This document shows positions 25,100 to 33,748 of a stretch of DNA of 64,000 nucleotides, one piece after another (the stretch's first letter is position 1; every line of letters starts with the position of its first letter). The stretch covers positions 1 through 64,000 of the forward strand of contig JAJZWV010000010.1 of NCBI GenBank assembly GCA_021846505.1, written 5' to 3'. Under the pieces are notes generated by a model. That model saw nothing but the letters and a program-made list of their open reading frames with translations. It did not search any database and had not been told where the DNA came from. The DNA comes from Bacillota bacterium (GTDB taxonomy: Bacteria > Bacillota > Sulfobacillia > Sulfobacillales > JAIMBI01). Position numbers and translations under genes: made by a program.

Positions 25100-27392
25100 C
25101 CGACACCGCCTCCTTTCCCACGACACCGACGGCCGCGGCGACGGCGGCGCGCAGGGTGTCCGGCCGCACCGGCTTTACCAGCCATCCCTGCACATCGTCC
25201 GCCAGTGGATGGCTGTCCGGGTCCACGATGCTGAGGATGAGCACTGCCGGCTTTGGGCTTAGCGCCCGGATGGCGGCCAGGAGCTCTTCGCCGTGCTCGC
25301 CGTCCAGCAGCAGGTCCAACACCACTACCTGGGGCGGGCGCTCTGCGATGGCCTGCTGGGCCGCCGCCACGGTTCCCACGGCCGCTACGTCATAGCCGGC
25401 ATCTGCCAACACTTGGACAGAAAACTCGCGCACCATGGGGTCGTCATCCACTACCAGCACCACCTTGCGCCCCGTGTCCCCCGCCTGCGCTGGCGGTACC
25501 TCCTCAGGCGGATGAGCCGCCGCCATGGGGATCCACACCGTAAACACGCTCCCCGCACCCGGGGTGCTGTCCACCCGGACGCCCCCACCCATGGCGGTAA
25601 TGAGTCGGCGGACCAGCGGCAGGCCCAAGCCGGTGCCCTCATACGCCCGGTCAGTGCCGTGGGACACTTGGACAAATTCATCAAACACCGCGCTCAGGTG
25701 CTGCGCGTCGATGCCGATGCCCGTGTCGGACACCGCGACCTCCAGCATGTCCCCCCGCTGCTCCGAGTGGATCGCCACCCGCCCCCCGGCGGGGGTGAAC
25801 TTCACGGCGTTGGACAGGAGGTTCAGCAGCACCTGCCGCAAGCGCAGCTCGTCCGCCAACACCACCACATTGCCGTCCGCGGCATCTTCCAGCGTGAGCC
25901 CCGCCGCCTCCGCCTGCGGGCGCACCAGCGACAGCGCGGCCGCGATCACCCGGCCGAGCGTCACTCGGCCCAAACGCATCTCGAGGCGCGCCGCGTCTGC
26001 CTTGGCGATGTCTAGCACATCGTTCACGATTTCCAACAGGTGCTGGCCGCTGTCCAAAATGTTTTGCACATAGCGGCGCTGGCGGTCGGTCAAGTTTTCG
26101 CCGTGCGCCTGCAGCATGAGGTCCGAAAACCCGATGATGGCGTTTAAAGGCGTTCGCAGTTCGTGGCTCATGCCCGACAGAAAGTCACTTTTGGCGGCGC
26201 TGGCGGCTTCGAGGGCGCGGTTCGCATCCCGGAGCGTGGCCGACACCTGCCGCTCGCGCTGAAAGGCCCGAGCGTTCAGCATGCGCGATCCGGCATGTGA
26301 CGCCAGCGCCTCCAGCATCAGGAGATCATCATGGAGGAACAGGCCGTGCACTGGAGTGTACAGGCGCAGGAGCGCCAGCGTCTCACCGCGTGCGCGCACC
26401 GGCACCACCACCACGCGCCGGACCACCGCCGGAGCGAAGGCGCTGGCGGCGCGCCCGACCCGTGCGACTTCGGCGGGGCCGCCATCCCAAACGCGGGCCA
26501 GCAGAAGATTCTCGCTCTCCGTGCTCTCCGCGCCCCCCTCGTCCCCCTCGCCCCCCGCCACCACCGGCGGACTCTCCAGAATGGCGTCGGCGCCGCGCCG
26601 CTCAAGGGGGCCAAATACCGGCGGATCTCCATCCCGCTGCAGCGACTCGCCCGCCAGAGCGCCCACTACTTGCATGGCCAAATCCAGCAGCTGGGCCAAA
26701 ATGGTGAGCTCGCTGCGATCCCGGAGCTGCAGCTCCGCTTCATAGTAGCGGTACAGGACAGGCATCTGCCAAGCGTGCCGAAGCCAGGCCGGTGTGGCTC
26801 CCGCCAGCGCGTACAGCAGAGACATGAGTGCCAGGCTGACGCTGGTGATGGTGGGGGGGAGCGCGGCATGGGCCATGGCCAGGGTGACCGTGGCCACCGC
26901 CAGCGCGGTTACCAGCAGCGACGCGAGCGCGAGCATATACGCCCGCTGCCGGGCTGCGCCAAAAGCCTTGCCGCCTCCCAGCCACAGCCGCACGGCGCCG
27001 TATCCTTCGGCGGTTGTCAGGGCCACCACCGCCACGGTGTCGGCCAAGTCTGCCAGGGCCACCGGCAGCCGCGGCGCGAGAAGCACGAGCAGGATTGCGG
27101 CCCCGGCACCCACCGCCATGCACCGCAGCAGGCGGGGTGCCACCGGCTGCAAGACGCTCACCAGCCTCAGGAGAAAGTACGGCTGGACAAACAAGCCGAT
27201 AATGGCCAAGCCCCGCAGCACGGAGCGCCAGGGTTCAGGCACATGGGCGGCGATGTCGCTCAGGGTGGTGACGGCCAGCGTGCCCACGACCGGCGTCAGG
27301 TAGGAGCGCAGGGCGCGGGCATCGGGCCGCGGCCACAGCGTAAAGACGAATGCCACCACCAGCGTGGCATCGGCAAGCGTTCCCAGTTGCAT
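25092..27392 (-). CDS. Hybrid sensor histidine kinase (7TM-like sensor, GAF-like, HisKA, HATPase, receiver)
   Basis: 766 residues. Residues 1-205 form about seven hydrophobic helices, an integral-membrane sensor. A variable cytoplasmic region (about 230-370) resembles a GAF domain with an acidic insertion near 280-295. The HisKA domain has H410 in GMSHELRTPLNAIIGFSDL, the ATPase domain has N-box LLNLLSNAVKFTP, DTGIGID and GTGLGLPLV, and the C-terminal receiver (about 640-760) has DDDP and VVLDLLLDGEHG with its phosphorylation aspartate. The membrane sensor suggests a lipid-soluble or membrane cue. Coupled to the two following regulators. Confidence 0.9.
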   Translation of the reverse strand: MQLGTLADATLVVAFVFTLWPRPDARALRSYLTPVVGTLAVTTLSDIAAHVPEPWRSVLRGLAIIGLFVQPYFLLRLVSVLQPVAPRLLRCMAVGAGAAILLVLLAPRLPVALADLADTVAVVALTTAEGYGAVRLWLGGGKAFGAARQRAYMLALASLLVTALAVATVTLAMAHAALPPTITSVSLALMSLLYALAGATPAWLRHAWQMPVLYRYYEAELQLRDRSELTILAQLLDLAMQVVGALAGESLQRDGDPPVFGPLERRGADAILESPPVVAGGEGDEGGAESTESENLLLARVWDGGPAEVARVGRAASAFAPAVVRRVVVVPVRARGETLALLRLYTPVHGLFLHDDLLMLEALASHAGSRMLNARAFQRERQVSATLRDANRALEAASAAKSDFLSGMSHELRTPLNAIIGFSDLMLQAHGENLTDRQRRYVQNILDSGQHLLEIVNDVLDIAKADAARLEMRLGRVTLGRVIAAALSLVRPQAEAAGLTLEDAADGNVVVLADELRLRQVLLNLLSNAVKFTPAGGRVAIHSEQRGDMLEVAVSDTGIGIDAQHLSAVFDEFVQVSHGTDRAYEGTGLGLPLVRRLITAMGGGVRVDSTPGAGSVFTVWIPMAAAHPPEEVPPAQAGDTGRKVVLVVDDDPMVREFSVQVLADAGYDVAAVGTVAAAQQAIAERPPQVVVLDLLLDGEHGEELLAAIRALSPKPAVLILSIVDPDSHPLADDVQGWLVKPVRPDTLRAAVAAAVGVVGKEAVSGA

Positions 27393-27643
27393 GCACCAGC
27401 TCCTTCCGCCGCCAACCTTGCAGACGACGTGCAGTCGGTCGGAGCGCGGTCTATCGCCGGTCAGTCTATAGCGTGACAGGCATTTTCACGGCAGGCTTCG
27501 ACACGACACGCCGAGGTCCTTCTTTTTAGAGATGTCTGGTGTGAATTGTCACGCGGTGGACGGTGCCCGCACGAGGATGCGAGGCGGTGCGGCGAACCCG
27601 CTTGTGGGAAGGATGTGGCCTTCACGCTCCGGGGGTGCCCGCC

Positions 27644-29059
27644 TCAGCAGCCGGCCCGGGAAGCAAAGGCGCGATGCACCATTGGCCGGTCGCTGAACGT
27701 GGCCAAAAACGCCATCGCCGTGGCGACGTCTGCGAAGTTGCTGACGGCCCCCAAGGACATCCGCACGACGCCGAGGGTGGGGATATCCAGCCACTCGACT
27801 AAGTCATCGATGGAATGCCAAGCCCCCGCGTGCTGGAAAGCTTGTCCGAGGCGGTCCGCCGGGAGGCCCAGGGCCGCTTCGCCTGCCCCTGGGTTGCAAA
27901 AGCACCCGGACCGCAAAACAATGCCTGCCGCGTTGGCTTCCTCGATGACCAGCCGCTCATCTTGGGGAGCCCCGTCGGGATCCAGCACGCGAAAAGCCAC
28001 CGTTGGCCCGTGGTCCTGCGCGCTGAGCGGCCCCAGCACCTGAATCACCGGCTGGCCGTTGGTGTGGCGGACCGCCTGCATGTGGTCCAGGACCCAAGAC
28101 AAGAGCGCCGTCGTTCGGTCGTGAATCCGATCCAGCCCCAGCCGCTGGAGGTGGCGGAGTCCGATGCTGACGGCCGGGATCGTTAGGAAATCGGGGGTGC
28201 CGTCCTCAAAGCCGGCCGGCGCCGGCAGCAGGGCGGCAGCGTCGGCGGCCAGCGATGACGCCAGCACCGTGCCTCCCGAAAACCACGGCCGCGAAAGCTG
28301 GTCCATCGCCTCGCGGCGAGCCAGCAGGCATCCCACCCCTGTGGGGTAGCCAAACATCTTGTAAAAGGACAGCGGCACAAAGTCGGGGTGCACGGTGGAC
28401 AGATCCAGCGCCATCGTGGGCACTAGGGCGGCAGCGTCCAGCAGCACGCGCCAGCCATGGCGGTGGGCGGTATCAATCCACGCCAAGTCGTGGCGCACGC
28501 CCGAGAAATTGGATTGGGCCGGGTAGGCAAATAGGCGGGTACCGCCGGGAGCCGGGGTGCTCAAAAGGCGCGTCCAGGTGTCCACATCGGCACGCAAGTC
28601 GCCGCGGGTCACGGGCAGGTAGCCCACCGGGGTGTGCCCGTGGCGCGCGAACTCTCTCAGGCCCAGCACCGAGTTGTGATTGTCCGCCGTCATGAGCAGC
28701 TGGGCGTTGCTGGCGAATGGGAAGGACTCGCCCAACAGGTGCAGCGCGCCCGTCGCGTTTTGCGTGAACACCACCACGTACTCTTCGGGGTCCGCGTGAA
28801 AAAATCTCAGCACATCGGCCCGCGCCTCAGCGAGGGCCGCCGTGGATTTGAGCGAGGGCAGGTTGGGGGAGTGGGGGTTGCCATGCACGGCTGCTGTCAG
28901 CCACCCAAAATGCTCCTGAAGCTGGCGCCTGCTGGCCAGACCCGCCCCCGTGAAGTCAAGATAGGTCAGGCATTCCGCTGCCAGCTGCGGGTACTCCTCC
29001 CGTCGGATGACATCCAGCAACGACGCCGCCGCATAGGCGGGATTCGCCTTCAAAAACAC
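27644..29059 (-). CDS. Class V PLP enzyme, molybdenum-cofactor-sulfurase-like (cysteine-desulfurase fold)
   Basis: 471 residues. YLDFTGAGLASRRQLQEHF, HGNPHSPNLPS, VVFTQNATGALHLLGE and DNHNSVLGLREFARHG follow the N-terminal NifS-like domain of eukaryotic Moco sulfurases. The PLP lysine is in PLSFYKMFGYPTGVG. RSGCFCNPGAGE holds the likely persulfide-forming cysteine. The family takes sulfur from cysteine, or degrades related amino acids. No MOSC domain is present, unlike full Moco sulfurases. The start is unsure: GTG 29059 lies directly on the GAGG, and the frame extends upstream as STSTAEE with GGGAGG 9 nt before a CTG, so a CTG or TTG start is possible. Nothing nearby links it to a molybdoenzyme. 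Confidence 0.75.
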   Translation of the reverse strand: MFLKANPAYAAASLLDVIRREEYPQLAAECLTYLDFTGAGLASRRQLQEHFGWLTAAVHGNPHSPNLPSLKSTAALAEARADVLRFFHADPEEYVVVFTQNATGALHLLGESFPFASNAQLLMTADNHNSVLGLREFARHGHTPVGYLPVTRGDLRADVDTWTRLLSTPAPGGTRLFAYPAQSNFSGVRHDLAWIDTAHRHGWRVLLDAAALVPTMALDLSTVHPDFVPLSFYKMFGYPTGVGCLLARREAMDQLSRPWFSGGTVLASSLAADAAALLPAPAGFEDGTPDFLTIPAVSIGLRHLQRLGLDRIHDRTTALLSWVLDHMQAVRHTNGQPVIQVLGPLSAQDHGPTVAFRVLDPDGAPQDERLVIEEANAAGIVLRSGCFCNPGAGEAALGLPADRLGQAFQHAGAWHSIDDLVEWLDIPTLGVVRMSLGAVSNFADVATAMAFLATFSDRPMVHRAFASRAGC

Positions 29060-29357
29060 CTCTTCTGCCGTACTGGTACTCAGCGTCGCTGCCTCCCTTC
29101 GCCATCATATCACTCGACTCCCGAGGCGGCCGTCTCACCTGGGGCAGCCGAGTCTCTCTCGCCACGGTGCCACCTCTCACGGATACATGCTACGGCTGCT
29201 TGGCCCGGCTCTGGCAGGCCGAACGGTGCCGGGCCATGGGCCGATCGCGCCGCCTCGCACCCCTCCCCATTGTGCCCACCGAGCAAGCCGGCCGTACGAT
29301 GCCGCAAGCCCCAGGCCGGGGGCTACCGAACAGAGCCCTGGGGTGCACGCCAGGCCG

Positions 29358-29969
29358 CTAGCGGGCGGGGGGGCCCTCCCACAGGTCCGGCATGCCCACC
29401 ATCAGGACCAGGTGGCCCCCACTCTCGGGCGGCGCGGTGCCGCCCTCGGCTTCTTCGGCCTCCGCCTGCACGATGGCACGCATGCGCGCGAGGCGCTGGG
29501 CATAGCTTATGTCGCTCATGCGGCCGAATGAGACCATGGAGCGCGCGTCCAGCCGCTGCTGCAGGATGGCGTCATCGCCGAGGGCGTCCACGCGGGCAGA
29601 GGCGCGGCGCAGCAGGTGGGACAACAGCAGCAGCTCGGCCGCCATCAGGCGGCGGAGCACCGCCGGCGGCTGGCTGTCCAGCACGTGGTCGAGCCAAAAG
29701 GGGTCGTGAACCGCTTGGGCTAAGTCGGGATGCAGGCGGTAGTACTTTTCAACGTAGGTGGGTCCCGGCACGGCCCGGGGTGCTGGCACCACCTCCAAGC
29801 GCCGCAGCACGCGCATGTGGTGGTATACATTGTTGGCGGTCAAATCGAGTCGGTGCGCCAGCTGGGTGGCCGTGCGTTCGCCGGCATCCCCCAACTCCAC
29901 CAAAATGGCGCCCCGGGTCGAGTCCGTCATCGCCTCCACCAAATTAGACAGCCGCTGCTCCAGCTCCAT
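29358..29969 (-). CDS. ArsR-like winged-helix regulator
   Basis: 203 residues. The N-terminal half is a winged helix-turn-helix (MTDSTRGAILVELGDAGE, then RTATQLAHRLDLTANNVYHHMRVLRRLEVV, shown in parts here: TATQLAHRL; TANNVYHHMRVL), the form seen in ArsR/DUF5937-like regulators that respond without a metal site. No cysteine cluster for metal binding is visible. The C-terminal half is helical and acidic. It is divergent from an MFS exporter with a shared 114-bp region holding a dyad and a TATAAT, so it probably represses that exporter and itself. Confidence 0.78.
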   Translation of the reverse strand: MELEQRLSNLVEAMTDSTRGAILVELGDAGERTATQLAHRLDLTANNVYHHMRVLRRLEVVPAPRAVPGPTYVEKYYRLHPDLAQAVHDPFWLDHVLDSQPPAVLRRLMAAELLLLSHLLRRASARVDALGDDAILQQRLDARSMVSFGRMSDISYAQRLARMRAIVQAEAEEAEGGTAPPESGGHLVLMVGMPDLWEGPPAR

Positions 29970-30005
29970 GGGCCACCTCCACGCCTCACGCCGCTTCGCA
30001 CTGCC

Positions 30006-30051
30006 ATTATATCACCGCGACGAAACCATGGCAGAGATAACATGGTATAGT
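30006..30051. promoter_or_regulatory. Divergent promoter/operator between ArsR-like regulator and MFS exporter
   Basis: A perfect TATAAT box on the minus strand (30006-30011) fits the -10 of the regulator gene. On the plus strand TATAGT (30046-30051) fits the exporter -10. A dyad ACCATG-N10-CATGGT (30025-30046) lies between the two and overlaps the exporter promoter, a good operator candidate for the winged-helix protein. Confidence 0.5.
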
Positions 30052-30083
30052 ACAATTATTATAGAGCTATGTAGGGTGGTATA

Positions 30084-31391
30084 GTGATGAGTGGGGTTAA
30101 GAGGGGTTCGAGTCGGCCGTTTGCGGCGCTGCTGACGGGGGCGGTCGCGTCGCGCTTAGGGACGGAGCTGTCCGGCATTGCCCTCGCGTGGCTGGTCATG
30201 CAGCTCACGGGGTCCACGCTGGCGATGGGCAGCGTGGCCGCCGCCGCGGACATTCCCGCCGTTGCTCTCCTGATGCTGGGCGGAGTGATGGCGGATCGCG
30301 TGTCGCGCACGGGGCTGCTCATGCGCGTCGGCACCGCCCAGGCGCTGGTGGGGGCGGTGCTGGCCGCACTGGTGGCGGCGCACGCGGTAAACTTCGCCGG
30401 CCTGTTGGTGCTGAGCGCCACGGCGGGCGGCCTCAGCGCGCTGTACGGGCCCACGCTGGGCGCGCTGAAGCTGTTCGTGCTGCCGCCTCAGCCCGCGGGG
30501 CAGTACCAGAAGGCGCTGGCCCTGTGGGAAGGCGTGAGCCAGACGGCTTCGCTGCTGGGGCCGCTAGTGGGTGGGGTAGTCGTGGCGGTGGCCGGCGTGG
30601 CCACCGCGTTTTGGGTGGATGCCCTAAGTTTCTTGGGCCCGGCCGGGGCGGGGTGGGTGCTGGCCCGCGCCCGTGCGGCGGCGCCACCGCCCGCGGCCGA
30701 GCCGGGGCGCGTCTCCTGGCGCGCTAGCATGGCCCAGGGGATTGGGTTTCTCCGCGGCGAGCCCGGTATGCTGGAGATGATTGGCCTATTTGGCCTCACC
30801 AACGGGCTGAACGACGTGTTAGTCGTGCTCGCCCCCTTTCGGATCCGGAGTGGCCTGCATCAGTCTGCCGCCGTGTATGGGCTCATCTTGGCGGCTTTTG
30901 GACTGGGGGCGGTGGGTGCGGCGGCGGCGTGGACGCGCTGGGGATCCCAGGTGAGCCAGCGCATGCTGTGGATCTGCGGCGGCGTAGCGTCCCTGGGGGC
31001 CGCCATTTTCGCGCTGGCGCTCGTCTCATCACCCGTCGAGCTCGCGCTGGCCATGGCGGTCGGTGGCGCCGGCTTTATCACCGCGGAGATACTGAGCCAG
31101 GCGCTGTGGGCCCACGTGGTGCCAGATGCGGTGCGCGGCCGGGTCCTGTCCGTGGCCAGCACCATTGCTAAGTCGGCTAATCCCTTGGGGTATATGCTGG
31201 CCGGCGTGCTGGGGGCACTGCTGGGGCCGGCCCACGGCCTCATGATTGGCGGCGCCGCCATCGTCGTGGCATGCGCGGGGGGATACGCACTGGCATCCCT
31301 GCGGGCGCTGGACACTCGGATCCCGGCATCCGGGGGGGCGCCCTCCGGCGTCTCCGTCACGCCGGCTGGCCCGCCCCCCGGCGCAAATTGA
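30084..31391 (+). CDS. MFS drug/macrolide-type exporter
   Basis: 435 residues with about 12 membrane helices. SRLGTELSGIALAWLVMQLTGS in TM1 and LLMLGGVMADRVSRTGLL (the MFS motif A loop, G-x-DR-R) after TM2 are typical of the MefA/EntS-like drug:H+ antiporters. The second half has PDAVRGRVLSVAS in the equivalent loop. Starts at GTG 30084 or ATG 30087; the ribosome site (AGGGTGG) is moderate. Divergent from the ArsR-like regulator, which probably controls it. Substrate unknown. Confidence 0.85.
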   Translation: MMSGVKRGSSRPFAALLTGAVASRLGTELSGIALAWLVMQLTGSTLAMGSVAAAADIPAVALLMLGGVMADRVSRTGLLMRVGTAQALVGAVLAALVAAHAVNFAGLLVLSATAGGLSALYGPTLGALKLFVLPPQPAGQYQKALALWEGVSQTASLLGPLVGGVVVAVAGVATAFWVDALSFLGPAGAGWVLARARAAAPPPAAEPGRVSWRASMAQGIGFLRGEPGMLEMIGLFGLTNGLNDVLVVLAPFRIRSGLHQSAAVYGLILAAFGLGAVGAAAAWTRWGSQVSQRMLWICGGVASLGAAIFALALVSSPVELALAMAVGGAGFITAEILSQALWAHVVPDAVRGRVLSVASTIAKSANPLGYMLAGVLGALLGPAHGLMIGGAAIVVACAGGYALASLRALDTRIPASGGAPSGVSVTPAGPPPGAN

Positions 31392-31599
31392 AGTCGCGGC
31401 ACTGTCTTCGTGAAGTCCCAGGCGGTCCCGGGCGCGGCCAGGCGTATGGTACAATCTCGCACATCACCCCTCACGGTCGGAGACTGCATGATGGAGGCCG
31501 TTGCCGACTTTCGACGGCGCACGTGCCTCGGGTGGAGGCTTGTCGCTCGGAGCGACCTCCGGCGGCCGGTCCGAGTACTAGGAATTGCGGAGGTGCGCC

Positions 31600-33738
31600 A
31601 TGGCACTCACTCCGGCCGACCTCTTGCGCTTTCTGGCCGAATTTCTGCTGCTGCTGGGGCTCGCGCGTGCCTTGGGAGAGGTTTTTCGCCGCCTGAGCCA
31701 GCCTCCGGTCATCGGGGAGCTGCTGGCCGGGGTTGTGCTGGGGCCGTCGCTCATCGGAGCGGTTCTGCCAGGCGCCTTTGCCGCGGTGTTTCCCGCCGCA
31801 GGTGTCCAGCCCGTGCTGCTGCAGGTCGTGGCGCAGCTGGGGGTGATTCTCCTGCTGCTGCTGAGCGGCATTGAGGTGGACCTGGACTTAGTGAAGCGGA
31901 AGGCGAAGCCGGCACTGACCGTAGCGCTGGGCGGCGTGGTGATCCCGTTTCTGTGCGGGTACGGGCTCGCGGCGCTGCTGCCCGTCACCTTGCTGGCGCA
32001 CCCGGCGGCCCGGCCAGTGTTCTTGCTGTTTATCGCCACGGCCATGTCCATCTCGGCCATCCCCGTGATTGTGAAAATCCTGCTGGACATGGATTTGATG
32101 CGGCGCGACGTAGGCCAGCTGACGCTGGCCGCTGGCGTCATCAACGATGCCACGGGGTGGTTCCTGCTGGCCGTGATCGCCGGCATCGCCACCGCCCACG
32201 CCATACCGCTCGGCGGCCTGGGGGTTTCTATCTTTGGCACGCTGCTGTTTGCGGCGTTCTGCTTTACTCTGGGCTACCGCCTCATCCGCGGGGTGGTGCA
32301 CTGGGTGGACGACCATGTGGGGGGCGACAGTGCCACCCTCAGTGCCGTGGTGGTGTTGGGCTTGGCCGGTGCCGCGGTCACCCAAGCGCTGCACGTGGAG
32401 GCTTTTCTCGGCGCCTTCTTGATTGGGGTGCAGCTGTCTCGCATTCCGCGCGTGACCCGCGCGGCGCAGGGGCAGCTGCAGGCCCTGACCATGGGGGTGT
32501 TTGCGCCTATCTTCTTCGCGGCGGCCGGTCTGAAGGTGAACGTGGTCGCCCTGCTGACGCCCGAGCTGCTAGGGATCTTAGCCGCCGTGGTCCTCGTGGC
32601 CTGCATTGGCAAATTCGCGGGCACCTACGCGGGGGCGCGGATTGCGGGCGTCTCGCCTTGGATGTCGGCGGCGCTGGGCTCCGGCATGAATGCGCGCGGT
32701 GCGGTGGAAATCATCGTGGCGACTGTGGGCCTGCAGCTCGGCGTGCTGACCGTTCCCATGTACTCGATTATCGTAGCCATGGCGGTCGCCACCTCGGTAT
32801 TGGCGCCGCCGCTCCTGCGGTGGACCCTCCGCCACGCCCCCGTGGATCACGAGGAGCAGCAGCGCCTGCGGCGGGAGGCCCGCGAGGCCCACAGCTTCCT
32901 GCAAGGGGTCCGGCGCATGCTGGTTCCCGTGCGCGACGGGCGCTATGCGCTGGTCGCGGGGGAGGTAGTGGCCCACCTCGCCGGGTCGCGCGCGGTGGAG
33001 GCGGTGGCGCTGCATGTGCAGATGGCCGGGGACAGTGGCATGCCAGCCGACCTGCTGCGAGCCGCGGGCGACTATGGGCGCGTGGAGTGGAAGCAGCGCA
33101 CGGCGCGCAGTGCCGACGGCGTGGCCGGCGCGATTCTGGCGGAAGCGGGGCGGAGCTACGACCTGCTGGTATTGGGCGACACCGCTGAGCGACCGGACAC
33201 CGGCCTCTTTGGGGCAGTGGTGGACGCGGTGGTCCGCGACGCCCCGTGCGCTGTCCTGGTGCTGCATGGACCCCAGTGGCGGCAGCAGGGCGTTCGGCTC
33301 CAGCGCATCTTGCTGCCGACGACAGGAACGCGAGCCGACATGGAGACGGCGGAGTTTGCGGCCGCCTTGGCCCGGGGTGCCGGCGCCGACCTGGCGGCCC
33401 TCCATGTGGTGGATGCTCTGCGGCTGGCAGAGCCCGTCGGCAGTCGCGCCGTGGATCTGCTGCGATCCGCAGACGAGTACGGCCGCCATGCGACGATGGC
33501 CGTCCACCGCTTGGCGAGCGAGCTGGGGGTGAGCGTCCAGCGTGAGGTGCGGACACGTCCGGACGGGGCCATCAGCGAGGAGATTATCAACTATGCCGCC
33601 GTGGGCGGCTGCGATCTGATTCTGATGCATGCCGAGCGGCGCGCCTCGCATGGAGAGCTGTACTGCGGGCGCACCGTCGAGCAAGTCCTGCGCCATGCCC
33701 TCTGCCCCGTGGCCGTGCTCTTAGACCCGGCGGACTGA
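31600..33738 (+). CDS. Kef-type cation/proton antiporter fused to two universal-stress domains
   Basis: 712 residues. Residues 1-400 are a CPA2 (Na+/H+ exchanger) domain with about 12-13 helices: PPVIGELLAGVVLGPSLIG, a long IATAMSISAIPVIVKILLD helix (conserved in KefB/C), VINDATGWFLL with the transport aspartate, and GMNARGAVEIIVATVGL. The cytoplasmic part (about 425-712) reads as two USP-type alpha/beta domains (RRMLVPVRDGRYALVAGE, then RILLPTTGTRADMETAEFAAAL), which bind ATP or nucleotides in other antiporters. Start at 31600 with GGAGG 6-7 nt upstream. It should move K+ or Na+ against H+ under USP control. A 208-bp gap before it holds no clear feature. Confidence 0.88.
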   Translation: MALTPADLLRFLAEFLLLLGLARALGEVFRRLSQPPVIGELLAGVVLGPSLIGAVLPGAFAAVFPAAGVQPVLLQVVAQLGVILLLLLSGIEVDLDLVKRKAKPALTVALGGVVIPFLCGYGLAALLPVTLLAHPAARPVFLLFIATAMSISAIPVIVKILLDMDLMRRDVGQLTLAAGVINDATGWFLLAVIAGIATAHAIPLGGLGVSIFGTLLFAAFCFTLGYRLIRGVVHWVDDHVGGDSATLSAVVVLGLAGAAVTQALHVEAFLGAFLIGVQLSRIPRVTRAAQGQLQALTMGVFAPIFFAAAGLKVNVVALLTPELLGILAAVVLVACIGKFAGTYAGARIAGVSPWMSAALGSGMNARGAVEIIVATVGLQLGVLTVPMYSIIVAMAVATSVLAPPLLRWTLRHAPVDHEEQQRLRREAREAHSFLQGVRRMLVPVRDGRYALVAGEVVAHLAGSRAVEAVALHVQMAGDSGMPADLLRAAGDYGRVEWKQRTARSADGVAGAILAEAGRSYDLLVLGDTAERPDTGLFGAVVDAVVRDAPCAVLVLHGPQWRQQGVRLQRILLPTTGTRADMETAEFAAALARGAGADLAALHVVDALRLAEPVGSRAVDLLRSADEYGRHATMAVHRLASELGVSVQREVRTRPDGAISEEIINYAAVGGCDLILMHAERRASHGELYCGRTVEQVLRHALCPVAVLLDPAD

Positions 33739-33748
33739 CGCTGGCCGC

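Noticed and set aside
30100-30125. A GGTTCGAGTC motif resembling a tRNA T-loop
   Set aside because: It lies inside the MFS gene at its start, no acceptor or anticodon stem surrounds it.
31953-33188. A long plus-strand frame inside the antiporter gene
   Set aside because: It is a shifted reading of the antiporter gene with low-complexity Gly/Ala/Arg composition.
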